Assembly: GCF_003096275.1 (NCBI RefSeq)
Contig: NZ_QENQ01000001.1
Coordinates: 206,641-270,640 of the forward strand
Source: Sphingomonas pokkalii
GTDB taxonomy: Bacteria; Pseudomonadota; Alphaproteobacteria; Sphingomonadales; Sphingomonadaceae
DNA: 64,000 bases
Reading direction: 5' to 3'
The position numbers and the translations under genes are program-made. This document shows, piece after piece, positions 1 through 7,295 of this stretch (positions are counted from its first letter, which is position 1; each line of letters begins with the position of its first letter). The notes under the pieces were generated by a model. The model worked only from the letters and a program-made list of their open reading frames with translations. It did no database searches and was not told where the DNA came from.

Positions 1-790
1 GCAGGCTCTTCAGCATCTGCTGATTGGCGAGGAACCAGTTGCCATGTTCGTTGTCGAGATCGTCGATCCCATCCTGCAGGAAGATGCGCAGCGGGCGGAT
101 CGGGCTCTTGCGGATCAGGGCGGGATAGAGATCGCCGCCATAGGCGCGCGGCTGGCCGTCGGGGCCCAGCTGGAGGCCGATCGAGGTATAGCTGCCGATG
201 AAGCTGATCACCCCGCCAAACGCATCCGGGTGCCGCCACGCGACGGTCCAGGCGGCGATCGCGCCGCTGGAAGTGCCGCCGATCGCACGTCGTTTCGGAT
301 CGTTGGAAAAGCGCCAGCGCTGCGCGACCGCGGGGAGCAGCTCGTGCAACGTCATGCGGCTATAATCGTCGGATAGCGCGTCATATTCCTCGACCCGGTG
401 ATCGGGGTTCTGCATCCCCAGATCCTCCGGATAATGCTCGGAACGGTTGCCCGGCGTGACGAAGACGCCCAGCGTCTGCGGGATTTCCCCTCGTCCGATC
501 AGCGTATCGAGCACTGCGGGGATCCGCAGCGATCCTGTGGGATTGATCGCCCGCTGCCCGTCGTGAAACAGCAACAGGTTCGGCGCACGCGCAGGATCAT
601 AGCCCGCCGGGACATAGACCCAGTAGCGGCGGACGGTGCCGGGATAGACGCGGGAATGCAGCTCGAACGGCCCTTCGAGCCGGCTCCGGGCAACGGCATC
701 GGCAACCGCCGGCACGGGGGAGGGCGCCCCCGCCTGCGACAATAGGGGTGCCATCGTCGCCAGGAGAACGCCCATCAGGATCGTTCGCAT
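1..790 (-). CDS. Secreted putative esterase (enterochelin-esterase/EstD-like alpha/beta hydrolase), 3' end missing
   Basis: Reading the minus strand from ATG at 790 gives 263 codons without a stop before the window edge, so the C-terminus is missing. The first ~22 residues (MRTILMGVLLATMAPLLSQA) form a cleavable signal peptide. The body reads as the putative-esterase family PF00756: a YWVYVPAGYDP strand near the start, LLLFHDGQ, then the nucleophile elbow GTSSGAIAAW with its Ser, and the conserved DDLDNEHGNWFLANQQM stretch typical of Fes/EstD-like hydrolases. The catalytic His should lie beyond the edge. It follows the sensor kinase by 22 bases on the same strand, so the two are probably co-transcribed. 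The substrate is unknown; hydrolysis of an ester in the periplasm is inferred from the family. Confidence 0.85.
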   Translation of the reverse strand, partial: MRTILMGVLLATMAPLLSQAGAPSPVPAVADAVARSRLEGPFELHSRVYPGTVRRYWVYVPAGYDPARAPNLLLFHDGQRAINPTGSLRIPAVLDTLIGRGEIPQTLGVFVTPGNRSEHYPEDLGMQNPDHRVEEYDALSDDYSRMTLHELLPAVAQRWRFSNDPKRRAIGGTSSGAIAAWTVAWRHPDAFGGVISFIGSYTSIGLQLGPDGQPRAYGGDLYPALIRKSPIRPLRIFLQDGIDDLDNEHGNWFLANQQMLKSL

Positions 791-812
791 CGCCAGAGCC
801 CCCTTCCCCATC

Positions 813-3800
813 TCACCCACCGCTCGCCGGCGGATCCATGCGCTTGTCCGGCGCATAAAGGCCGGTCCGCGCCGGCACTACAACACGGATCACAGTACCC
901 TGCGGCGAACGCCGGACGATCGACAGGCTGCCCCCCAGTCGTGCCGCCCGCTCGCGCATCCCGGTGAAGCCGTAATGGCCATCGCGGCCACCCGCCGCCA
1001 GCACTTCCGGGGCGATGCCGCGGCCGTCGTCGCCGATCGCCATGACCAGGTGTCGCCGCCCATAGTCGAGCCGGATCCGGAGCTGCGAGCCGCCGGCATG
1101 GCGGAGCGCGTTGGATACCGCCTCCACCATGATCGCCACCAGCTCCTCCGCCGCCGGAGCGCAGAGCATCCGCGCCGCGCCCTGTTCCTCCAATGTCCAG
1201 GAGATCGCCGCCGGCACCAGTTGCGCCAGCAGCGGTTCCAGCCGCGCGCGCAGCCACACAGGCCCCATCGTTTCGCGTAGTGCCCGCACGCGTTCGCGGC
1301 CTTCCATCAGCACGTCATCCGCCCGTTCCAGCGCGCCTTCCAGGGTGTCGCGCGCCGGCGCGCCCCGCGGCAACTGCTCGACCGCCGACTGGAAGCGCAG
1401 CATCAGCCCCTGGAAACCCTGCAACAGCGTGTCGTGCAGTTCGCGGGCGATGCGCTCGCGTTCGTCCAGCTGGGCGCGGATCCCGGCACGCGCCCGCTCG
1501 GCAACGACCGCGAGGCGCCGGCGGTAGAGCAGCCACAACAAGGTCGCGCCTGCCGCCACGCACAGCGCCAGGAACCAGCGCGTCTGGTAGAAGCGCGGCG
1601 CGATGCGGAAGGCAAGCACCGCACCTTGTTCGTTCCAGACGCCGTCATTGTTCGCCGCGATCACCCGAAAGCGATACGCGCCCGGCGCCAGATTGGTGTA
1701 CAGCGCCTGCCGTCGATCCTGCGCGTCGGTCCAGCCCGGCTCCACCCCTTCCAGCATATAGCGAAAGCGGTTGGCATGGGCATCGGTGAGGCTGAGCGCG
1801 GTATAGTCGATCTCCAGCCGATCGGTGCCGGCCGGCAGTTCGATCGGCGATCCGCCCGCCTCCCATCGCCGCCCGCCCGCCGAAAGCGCCCGGATCACCA
1901 CGGGCGGCACCAGCCGATTGCCCGTCAGGCTTGCAGGATCGATCGTGGCGAGACCCTTGTTGGTTGCGAACCAAAGGCGGCCGGTGGCGTCCTGCGCAAT
2001 GTCGTTGCCTTCGCCCACGTTCAGATTCGAACGCGCGGTGAAGCCTTCATAATAGCCGAAGCGCCGGAAGGGCAGCGGCGTGCCCGGACGATCGAACGCC
2101 GCCTCCAACGCAGCCCGCGTCGTCCGCAGGATGCCGTTGCTGCCGACCAGCCAGACCGTACCGTCGTCCGTCGGCAGGATGCCCATGATCCCGGTGAGCG
2201 CGGGATAGGCACGCGCCGTCAGCTGTGCCAGCCGCTTGCCGTCCCAACGCCCCAGTCCGGCCTCGGCACCGACGAGCAGATATGGCCCGATGGTGCGAAA
2301 GCTGGTCGTGCTGCCGATCGTCTGGTCTTCGCGGCGCCATAAAGGCGATTCGCGGCCATCGCGAAAGAAGCGCAGCCCCTTGCTCGCCCGGCCGATAATC
2401 AGCCCCTGGCCGAACGGCTCGATCTTGCCCACCGTGCCGGTGCGCAATCCCCCCGGTCCCGCGGACGGCACCAGGCGCGCGCCATCCAGCCGATACAGCC
2501 GGTCCATGCCGCTCCAGAAGGTGCCCTGCGCGTCCAGTGCGCAGGCGATCGACAGCGGCTCGCCGATTTCGGTGACCTTGCGGACCCGCCCCTCCTCCAG
2601 ATCGAGCAGGAAATTGCCCGCCAGGCTGAACGTCAGCAGCCGCCGCGCATCGCCGCACAGCACGCCGATCGAGGCCTTGTCGAAGATCCGCGTGGGCGCC
2701 GTGCTGCCGGCATCGATGCGATAGATTCCGGCAAGCCCGGCGATGAACAGCGCCCGGCCGTCCGCCGCCCGCACGAAACCGGTAACCAGCCCATCATTGG
2801 GCTCGGCCCGGACGATGTTCGTCGCGGAAAGGCGATCCAGGCCCGATTCGGTGCCGATCCAGATATTGGCTTCGCGATCTTCCGCCATCGCGACGCTCAG
2901 CGACGACGTCAGTCCCTGCGCCGCCCCCATCCGCTCGGGCGGCAGCAAGGATCCGGCTGCGGCGCGGAACCGGGTGAGCCCATCGTCCTGCGCGATCATC
3001 CACAGATTGCCGGCGCGATCGAACCGCATCCCCCGGCGCACATAGGGCGTGTTCGCACCGGTCAGTGCAAAGCGGGCGCCCCGGCCATCGATCCGGCGCA
3101 GCCCGGCATCGTCGCCCAGCCAGATCGCGCCGCGCGGATCCTGCGCGAGCGCGCCGTTGGTTGCGCTGCGGACGGGCAGTGCCTCGAACCGCGTGGCGCC
3201 CCGCCGCAGCCGCAGCAGCAGCGGCGGCGGCGCGATATAGACGCTGCCGTCCGCAGCGGCGAGGATCGGCCCCATCCTGCCCAGCGTATAGCCTTGCGCC
3301 GCGCCGATCGGGGTCCAACGGCCGGCCTGCAGCCGGCCGAGATGCAGTTCCCCGCGGCTGTCCGCGCTGAACCAGATCGATCCGTCGCGGGTCTCGACGA
3401 TCGTGTCGACGCCGCCGCTCGGCTTCCACGGATTGGCATCGCGCAGCACCCCGTTCCGCAGCACGGCGATGCCGCCATAGTCATAGCCGACCCAGAGATC
3501 GCCGTTGCGGGCCGCCAGCAGCGCCGTGACCTGCAGGGATCGGCGTTGCCCATCCTCGGGCGGGTCGATGCGTTCGAAGCGGATGCCGTCGAACCGATAG
3601 AGCCCGGTGGAGGTGCCCAGCCAGAGGAAACCGTCCCGCCCCTGCGCGATCGCGCGGATGCTGGACGGCGCGCCGTCGCCCAACGTCCAGCGCGTGTGCC
3701 GCAGTTCCGCCAGCCCCCGGCCCGGGGGCGCCGCGGCCGGCACCGCGACGGGACCGGCCAGGGCGGAGCACGCGATCCACAGGCATGCGGCAGCCGCCAG

Positions 3801-3824
3801 CAAGGGGAAGCGGAAAGGGGTCAT
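813..3824 (-). CDS. Membrane sensor histidine kinase with periplasmic beta-propeller (Reg_prop/Y_Y_Y, NarL-type HisKA_3)
   Basis: 1003 residues. A signal peptide (about 1-24) is followed by a long periplasmic region with repeated W-L-G-T-x-x-G-L-x-R-type blades, such as LWLGTSTGLYRFDG and IWIGTESGLDRLS, i.e. two-component regulator propellers. A Y_Y_Y-like domain follows (FRYMLEGVEPGWTDA), then one membrane segment near 750-767. The cytoplasmic part has the HisKA_3 phosphoacceptor ERIARELHDTLLQ (His at about 797) and a HATPase_c domain with N-box EAVSNALRHA and G-box DDGRGIAP. There is no receiver or HTH output domain, and no response regulator gene lies within this window, so the partner is elsewhere or beyond the left edge. 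It starts at ATG 3824, directly before the signal peptide. The downstream esterase suggests control of, or response to, an extracytoplasmic ester or glycan compound; that is inference. Confidence 0.93.
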   Translation of the reverse strand: MTPFRFPLLAAAACLWIACSALAGPVAVPAAAPPGRGLAELRHTRWTLGDGAPSSIRAIAQGRDGFLWLGTSTGLYRFDGIRFERIDPPEDGQRRSLQVTALLAARNGDLWVGYDYGGIAVLRNGVLRDANPWKPSGGVDTIVETRDGSIWFSADSRGELHLGRLQAGRWTPIGAAQGYTLGRMGPILAAADGSVYIAPPPLLLRLRRGATRFEALPVRSATNGALAQDPRGAIWLGDDAGLRRIDGRGARFALTGANTPYVRRGMRFDRAGNLWMIAQDDGLTRFRAAAGSLLPPERMGAAQGLTSSLSVAMAEDREANIWIGTESGLDRLSATNIVRAEPNDGLVTGFVRAADGRALFIAGLAGIYRIDAGSTAPTRIFDKASIGVLCGDARRLLTFSLAGNFLLDLEEGRVRKVTEIGEPLSIACALDAQGTFWSGMDRLYRLDGARLVPSAGPGGLRTGTVGKIEPFGQGLIIGRASKGLRFFRDGRESPLWRREDQTIGSTTSFRTIGPYLLVGAEAGLGRWDGKRLAQLTARAYPALTGIMGILPTDDGTVWLVGSNGILRTTRAALEAAFDRPGTPLPFRRFGYYEGFTARSNLNVGEGNDIAQDATGRLWFATNKGLATIDPASLTGNRLVPPVVIRALSAGGRRWEAGGSPIELPAGTDRLEIDYTALSLTDAHANRFRYMLEGVEPGWTDAQDRRQALYTNLAPGAYRFRVIAANNDGVWNEQGAVLAFRIAPRFYQTRWFLALCVAAGATLLWLLYRRRLAVVAERARAGIRAQLDERERIARELHDTLLQGFQGLMLRFQSAVEQLPRGAPARDTLEGALERADDVLMEGRERVRALRETMGPVWLRARLEPLLAQLVPAAISWTLEEQGAARMLCAPAAEELVAIMVEAVSNALRHAGGSQLRIRLDYGRRHLVMAIGDDGRGIAPEVLAAGGRDGHYGFTGMRERAARLGGSLSIVRRSPQGTVIRVVVPARTGLYAPDKRMDPPASGG

Positions 3825-3952
3825 GCCGACATCCTAAAGCCACTGCGCGCCCGATGCAGCTACGCAAAGGGCGGCCGCAGAAGAAAGGCGGTTGCGTATG
3901 CACCGCTTCCGCGCCACCCGATCCTTCGCCTCCCCCGAAACACGGATCGACG

Positions 3953-4696
3953 ATGATCATTCACAGCCACGAAGTCCAGGATATCGATGTGCCCGGCAGC
4001 GGCACGATGCGGATGCATCTGTTCCGCCCCGCGGTGGAAGGGCGCTTTCCCGGCCTGCTCCTGTTCTCGGAAATCTATCAGGTGACGGCGCCGATCCGGC
4101 GGCTGGCGGCAATGCTGGCAGGCAACGGCCATGTCGTCGCCGTGCCGGAGGTCTATCACGAATTCGAACCGGCCGGCACCGTGCTCGCTTATGATCCCGC
4201 CGGCACCGATCGGGGCAATGCGCTCAAGATCACCAAGCCGGTCGCCGCCTTCGACGCGGACGCCGGTGCCGCGCTGACGGCGCTCGCCGCCCACCCGGCC
4301 TGCACCGGCCGGCTCGGCACGTTCGGGGTCTGCCTCGGCGGCCATCTCGCCTATCGCGCGGCTCTCGATCCCCGCGTTTCGGCGGCGGCGTGCTTCTACC
4401 CGACCGATATCCATTCGGGCACGCTCGGCGAAGGGCGCGCCGACGACAGCCTCGCCCGGATGGCGGAGCTGCGGGCGCAGATCCTGTTCGTCTGGGGCCG
4501 GCAGGATCCGCACATCCCCTTTGCCGGACGCGAAGCGATTCGCGCGCGCCTTGAAGCCGTGGGCGCCTCCTATGCGTGGCACGAGGTGAACGCGCAGCAT
4601 GCCTTTCTCCGCGACGAAGGTCCGCGCTACGATCCCGCGCTTTTCCTCGAAACCATGGCGCTCACCCTCGCTTTTTATCGGCGCACGCTGGCCTGA
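3953..4696 (+). CDS. Dienelactone hydrolase family protein
   Basis: 247 residues from ATG 3953 (MIIHSHEVQDIDVPGSG); upstream in-frame ATGs lie in sequence overlapping the kinase promoter region and add no conserved residues. Cytosolic alpha/beta hydrolase of the DLH family. The nucleophile elbow is GVCLGGH with Cys as nucleophile, as in carboxymethylenebutenolidase; the acid is the Asp in WGRQDPHIPF and the base is the His in NAQHAFLRDEG. No signal peptide. It is divergent from the sensor kinase (128-bp gap) and lies 56 bases before a Nudix gene on the same strand. The real substrate is not known; many sphingomonad DLH paralogs are not tied to chlorocatechol pathways, and none of those pathway genes is nearby. 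Confidence 0.88.
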   Translation: MIIHSHEVQDIDVPGSGTMRMHLFRPAVEGRFPGLLLFSEIYQVTAPIRRLAAMLAGNGHVVAVPEVYHEFEPAGTVLAYDPAGTDRGNALKITKPVAAFDADAGAALTALAAHPACTGRLGTFGVCLGGHLAYRAALDPRVSAAACFYPTDIHSGTLGEGRADDSLARMAELRAQILFVWGRQDPHIPFAGREAIRARLEAVGASYAWHEVNAQHAFLRDEGPRYDPALFLETMALTLAFYRRTLA

Positions 4697-4752
4697 CGAT
4701 CCCGGACCAGGCTGAACCCGATCCGCCAGCAGGAAAAGGAATCCCCCGCACC

Positions 4753-5406
4753 ATGACGTCCGACATTCCCGCCGCACCCGAAGCCGGGCATCGGATCGAG
4801 ACGGTCGAAACCGTCTATCAAGGCTGGGGCCGGATGCTGCTCGCCACGCTGGTCACGCCCGATGGCAGTCACATCACGCGCCAGATCGAGGATCATGGCG
4901 ATGCCGTCGCGGTGCTCCCCTATGATGCCGATAGGGGCACGGTGATGCTCGTTCGCCAATCGCGGCCGCCCCTGCTGCTGCGCGGCCGCACCGAACCGCT
5001 GTTCGAAGCGATCGCCGGCCGCGTCGATCCCGGCGAGCTGCCCACGGAGACCGCACGCCGCGAGGCGATGGAGGAAGCCGGACTGCGCCTGACCGTATTG
5101 GCACCGGTCGGCGATTTCCATGCGATGCCGGCGGTGTCGACGGAGATGCTGACGCTGTATCTGGCACCCTATGCGGCGGTGGACCGCATTGCCGCCGGCG
5201 GCGGAATCGCCGCCGATCACGAGGATATCGAGGTGGTCGAGCTGCCGCTCGCTACCTTGTGGGCAAGGGGCATGGCGGCGCTGGCCGATATGAAGACGGC
5301 GCTGCTGGTCCTTGCGCTTCGCGAACGCCTTGCCGCAGGCGCCTGGCCGCCCGCCGCCGGATCGGGCGGCTTGGCGCTTGCACCGCCCGCCACCCCACCT
5401 GCATAA
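4753..5406 (+). CDS. Nudix hydrolase, ADP-sugar/GDP-mannose pyrophosphatase-like
   Basis: 217 residues. It contains an exact Nudix box: G, five residues, E, seven residues, REAMEEAGL (GRVDPGELPTETARREAMEEAGL split over residues ~92-116). The segment before it (LPYDADRGTVMLVRQSRPPLLL) and the RGRTEPLFEAIAGRVD lead-in resemble the YffH/AdpP branch that cleaves ADP-ribose or GDP-mannose. ATG 4753 was chosen because upstream residues overlap the dienelactone hydrolase gene and are not conserved-looking. Its start is 56 bases after the hydrolase stop and its stop is 9 bases before the DUF2721 gene, so the three could be one transcript. The precise nucleotide substrate cannot be read from the sequence. 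Confidence 0.9.
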   Translation: MTSDIPAAPEAGHRIETVETVYQGWGRMLLATLVTPDGSHITRQIEDHGDAVAVLPYDADRGTVMLVRQSRPPLLLRGRTEPLFEAIAGRVDPGELPTETARREAMEEAGLRLTVLAPVGDFHAMPAVSTEMLTLYLAPYAAVDRIAAGGGIAADHEDIEVVELPLATLWARGMAALADMKTALLVLALRERLAAGAWPPAAGSGGLALAPPATPPA

Positions 5407-5415
5407 GGGCCGTGC

Positions 5416-5871
5416 ATGGAAGGCCCCTATCTCTCCACCGTATCGGAAACGATTCAGGCCGCGATCGCGCCGGTGTTTCTGCTCGCCGGTATCGGCGCCT
5501 TCCTCAACACGATGGTCGGGCGGCTTGCCCGTATCGTCGATCGGGCCCGCTCGATCGAGGAACTCCATCCCCGTTCCAGCGGCCCCGAGCATGAACGCCA
5601 TGTGTGGGAGCTGCGCATCATCGATCGCCGCATCTCGGTGATCAACAACGCGATCTTCCTGTGCACTGCCAGCGCGCTGGCGATCTGCCTCGTCGTCGCG
5701 CTGATGTTCGTTTCCCGCCTCGCCAACCTGCATGTCGGCATCTGGGTGGCGGTGGCCTTCATCATCTCGATGCTGCTGCTGATTTCGGGCCTGATCTATT
5801 TCCTGATCGAAGTCCGCATGTCGCTGCGCGCGATCCATGTTCGCGAGGAACTGCTCGAACTCGATCGCTGA
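5416..5871 (+). CDS. DUF2721 family inner-membrane protein
   Basis: 151 residues. The N-terminal motif TIQAAIAPVFLLAGIGAFLN, followed by the basic segment GRLARIVDRARSIEE, is characteristic of the DUF2721 family. Three membrane segments can be seen (about 12-34, 76-98 and 110-133), and the C-terminus is a charged cytoplasmic tail (EVRMSLRAIHVREELLELDR). The ATG is preceded by AAGGGC as a modest ribosome-binding site. The gene follows the Nudix gene by 9 bases. The biochemical role of the family is not known to me. Confidence 0.9.
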   Translation: MEGPYLSTVSETIQAAIAPVFLLAGIGAFLNTMVGRLARIVDRARSIEELHPRSSGPEHERHVWELRIIDRRISVINNAIFLCTASALAICLVVALMFVSRLANLHVGIWVAVAFIISMLLLISGLIYFLIEVRMSLRAIHVREELLELDR

Positions 5872-5875
5872 GGGT

Positions 5876-5920
5876 CTGTTTGGAAATGCGCCGTGACGCA
5901 TGTCGCGGCTTTCCGAACAG
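5876..5920 (+). terminator. Hairpin after the DUF2721 gene, possible terminator
   Basis: An 11-bp stem (CTGTTTGGAAA against TTTCCGAACAG, one G-T pair) encloses a 23-base loop and starts 4 bases after the DUF2721 stop codon. There is no T-run, so this could instead be an mRNA-stabilising end or an inverted repeat in front of the AraC gene. Confidence 0.35.
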
Positions 5921-5997
5921 AGGCGGAGCGGTTCCGCAAGATCGGTCGGGCAGCGCCGCGAACGTCCGCCTAGCAAGGCGTCGCCACGGAGGAACCG

Positions 5998-6879
5998 ATG
6001 CAGACGCCCCTCGCCCGCTACCATGCCCGGATGCAGCGCGTGCTCGACCATGTCGACACGCATGCCGAGGACGATCTCGACCTGGAGACACTGGCGGGCG
6101 TCGCGGCGTTTTCGAAGCATCATTTCCACCGCCAGTTCAGCGCGCTGTTCGGCCTGTCGGTGCATCGTTATGTCCAGCTCGTGCGGATGAAGCGGGCGTC
6201 GTACCGCCTCGCCTATCGGCCGGGCGAAGCGATCACCGGCATCGCGCTCGACGCCGGCTATGACGCGCCCGAGGCGTTCGCCCGAGCCTTCCGCCAGCGC
6301 TTCGGCCAGGCGCCCTCGCAGTTCCGCGCGGCGCCGGACTGGCATCCCTGGCACGCGGCCCTCGCGCCGCTCACCGTAGCCCGGAGACAGACGATGCAGA
6401 CCCGATTCACCCTCGACGACGTGACCACGCTCGATTTCCCCGCCACCCCGGTGGCATTCCTAACCCACCGGGGCGATCCCGCCCGGCTCGGCGATACGAT
6501 CCGCCGCTTCATCGCCTGGCGCAAATCCAGCGGCCACCGCCCGCCGGCCAGCGCCACCTACACCATCTTCCACACCGATCCGCGCACCACGCCGCCCGAA
6601 GACTATCGCCTCGATCTCTGCGCGGGCACCGCCCGTCCGGTGGCGGAGCCGGCGCACGGGATCGAACCCGGCCTGATCCCGGCCGGCCGCTGCGCGATGC
6701 TGCGAGTGGTGGGCCAGGCCGACGACCTCGAACCCGCGGCGCTCTTCCTGTATCGCGAATGGCTGCCGGCAAGCGGCGAGGAGCCTGGCGATTTCCCGCT
6801 TTTCGCCCGACGCGTCGCCTTCTTCCCCGACGTGCCCGACCACGAAGCCGTGACCGAGCTCCACCTGCCGCTTCGTTAA
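5998..6879 (+). CDS. AraC-family transcriptional regulator with C-terminal GyrI-like ligand domain
   Basis: 293 residues. Residues ~8-110 form an AraC double helix-turn-helix (HHFHRQFSALFGLSVHRYVQ and IALDAGYDAPEAFARAFRQRFG). Residues ~135-293 match a GyrI-like/effector-binding domain (PVAFLTHRGDPARLGDTIRRF, then a DYRLDLCAGT strand), the Rob/SoxS-GyrI fusion layout. A strong GGAGG at 5988-5992, five bases before ATG 5998, fixes the start. Proteins of this type sense hydrophobic or cationic small molecules and activate efflux or detoxification genes; the target here is unknown. It is probably monocistronic, with a hairpin at 6950-6976 downstream. Confidence 0.92.
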   Translation: MQTPLARYHARMQRVLDHVDTHAEDDLDLETLAGVAAFSKHHFHRQFSALFGLSVHRYVQLVRMKRASYRLAYRPGEAITGIALDAGYDAPEAFARAFRQRFGQAPSQFRAAPDWHPWHAALAPLTVARRQTMQTRFTLDDVTTLDFPATPVAFLTHRGDPARLGDTIRRFIAWRKSSGHRPPASATYTIFHTDPRTTPPEDYRLDLCAGTARPVAEPAHGIEPGLIPAGRCAMLRVVGQADDLEPAALFLYREWLPASGEEPGDFPLFARRVAFFPDVPDHEAVTELHLPLR

Positions 6880-6949
6880 ATCTGCGGTAACCGTCGGTGA
6901 CCCGGCCACCGATTCATCCCCCAAAATTTATTTGCAGTTCTACGTTCGT

Positions 6950-6976
6950 TCCCTTGCCTTTTCGGAAGGCAAGGGA
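6950..6976. terminator. Perfect 11-bp hairpin, possible araC-end terminator
   Basis: TCCCTTGCCTT pairs perfectly with AAGGCAAGGGA around a 5-base loop (TTCGG), 70 bases downstream of the AraC-type regulator. It lacks a following T-run on either strand, so intrinsic termination is uncertain; it may instead stabilise the mRNA end. Confidence 0.4.
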
Positions 6977-7060
6977 AGACCGCGCGTCGCGCCGTTTTCG
7001 CCCACCCTCCGGCGCCATGAAGCGAGTCATTTCGGCGACGAGGCGTTGCAATCCCGCCCG

Positions 7061-7106
7061 ATTTGGGCTCTTGTGTCGGAACGCCGATTGGCACAATCTG
7101 TTGTGG
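7061..7106. promoter_or_regulatory. Candidate tandem NrdR boxes upstream of nrdA
   Basis: GCACAATCTGTTGTGG at 7091-7106 contains the palindrome CACAA-TCTG-TTGTG and matches 12 of 16 positions of the NrdR-box form ACACAATATATTGTGT as I recall it. A second, poorer site at 7061-7076 keeps the right half-site TTGTGT, 30 bases centre to centre away. NrdR sites usually occur as pairs about three helical turns apart, and the next gene is nrdA. Inference only. Confidence 0.35.
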
Positions 7107-7295
7107 TCGTACCAAGGGGCAAGCCCAAGCACTGGTAACCTGTTGTCCGCACCCCCACATGCGGCACGGGTAGACTCGCGCCGGGCGCCGGGCCGATGGA
7201 CACTTTTTGTTCTCGCGCAAACCCGGCTGGTGCTACGATCGCTACGGTGCCCCGAGTCGGTTGTTGCGTGAAGCAGGAAAACAGGGGTCCGAGTC

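Larger units (their letters stand above)
6880..7295. other. 416-base intergenic region before nrdA
   Basis: No convincing gene; short open frames here have no start signal or recognisable content. It holds a perfect 11-bp hairpin (6950-6976) and two candidate NrdR-like boxes (7061-7076 and 7091-7106). The stretch from the boxes to the nrdA start would be a long leader of about 190 bases. No sigma-70 promoter could be assigned with confidence. Confidence 0.6.

Noticed and set aside
6897..7271. A 124-codon plus-strand frame between the AraC regulator and nrdA
   Set aside because: No ribosome-binding site or recognisable fold, and it covers a perfect hairpin and candidate NrdR sites; better read as regulatory sequence.
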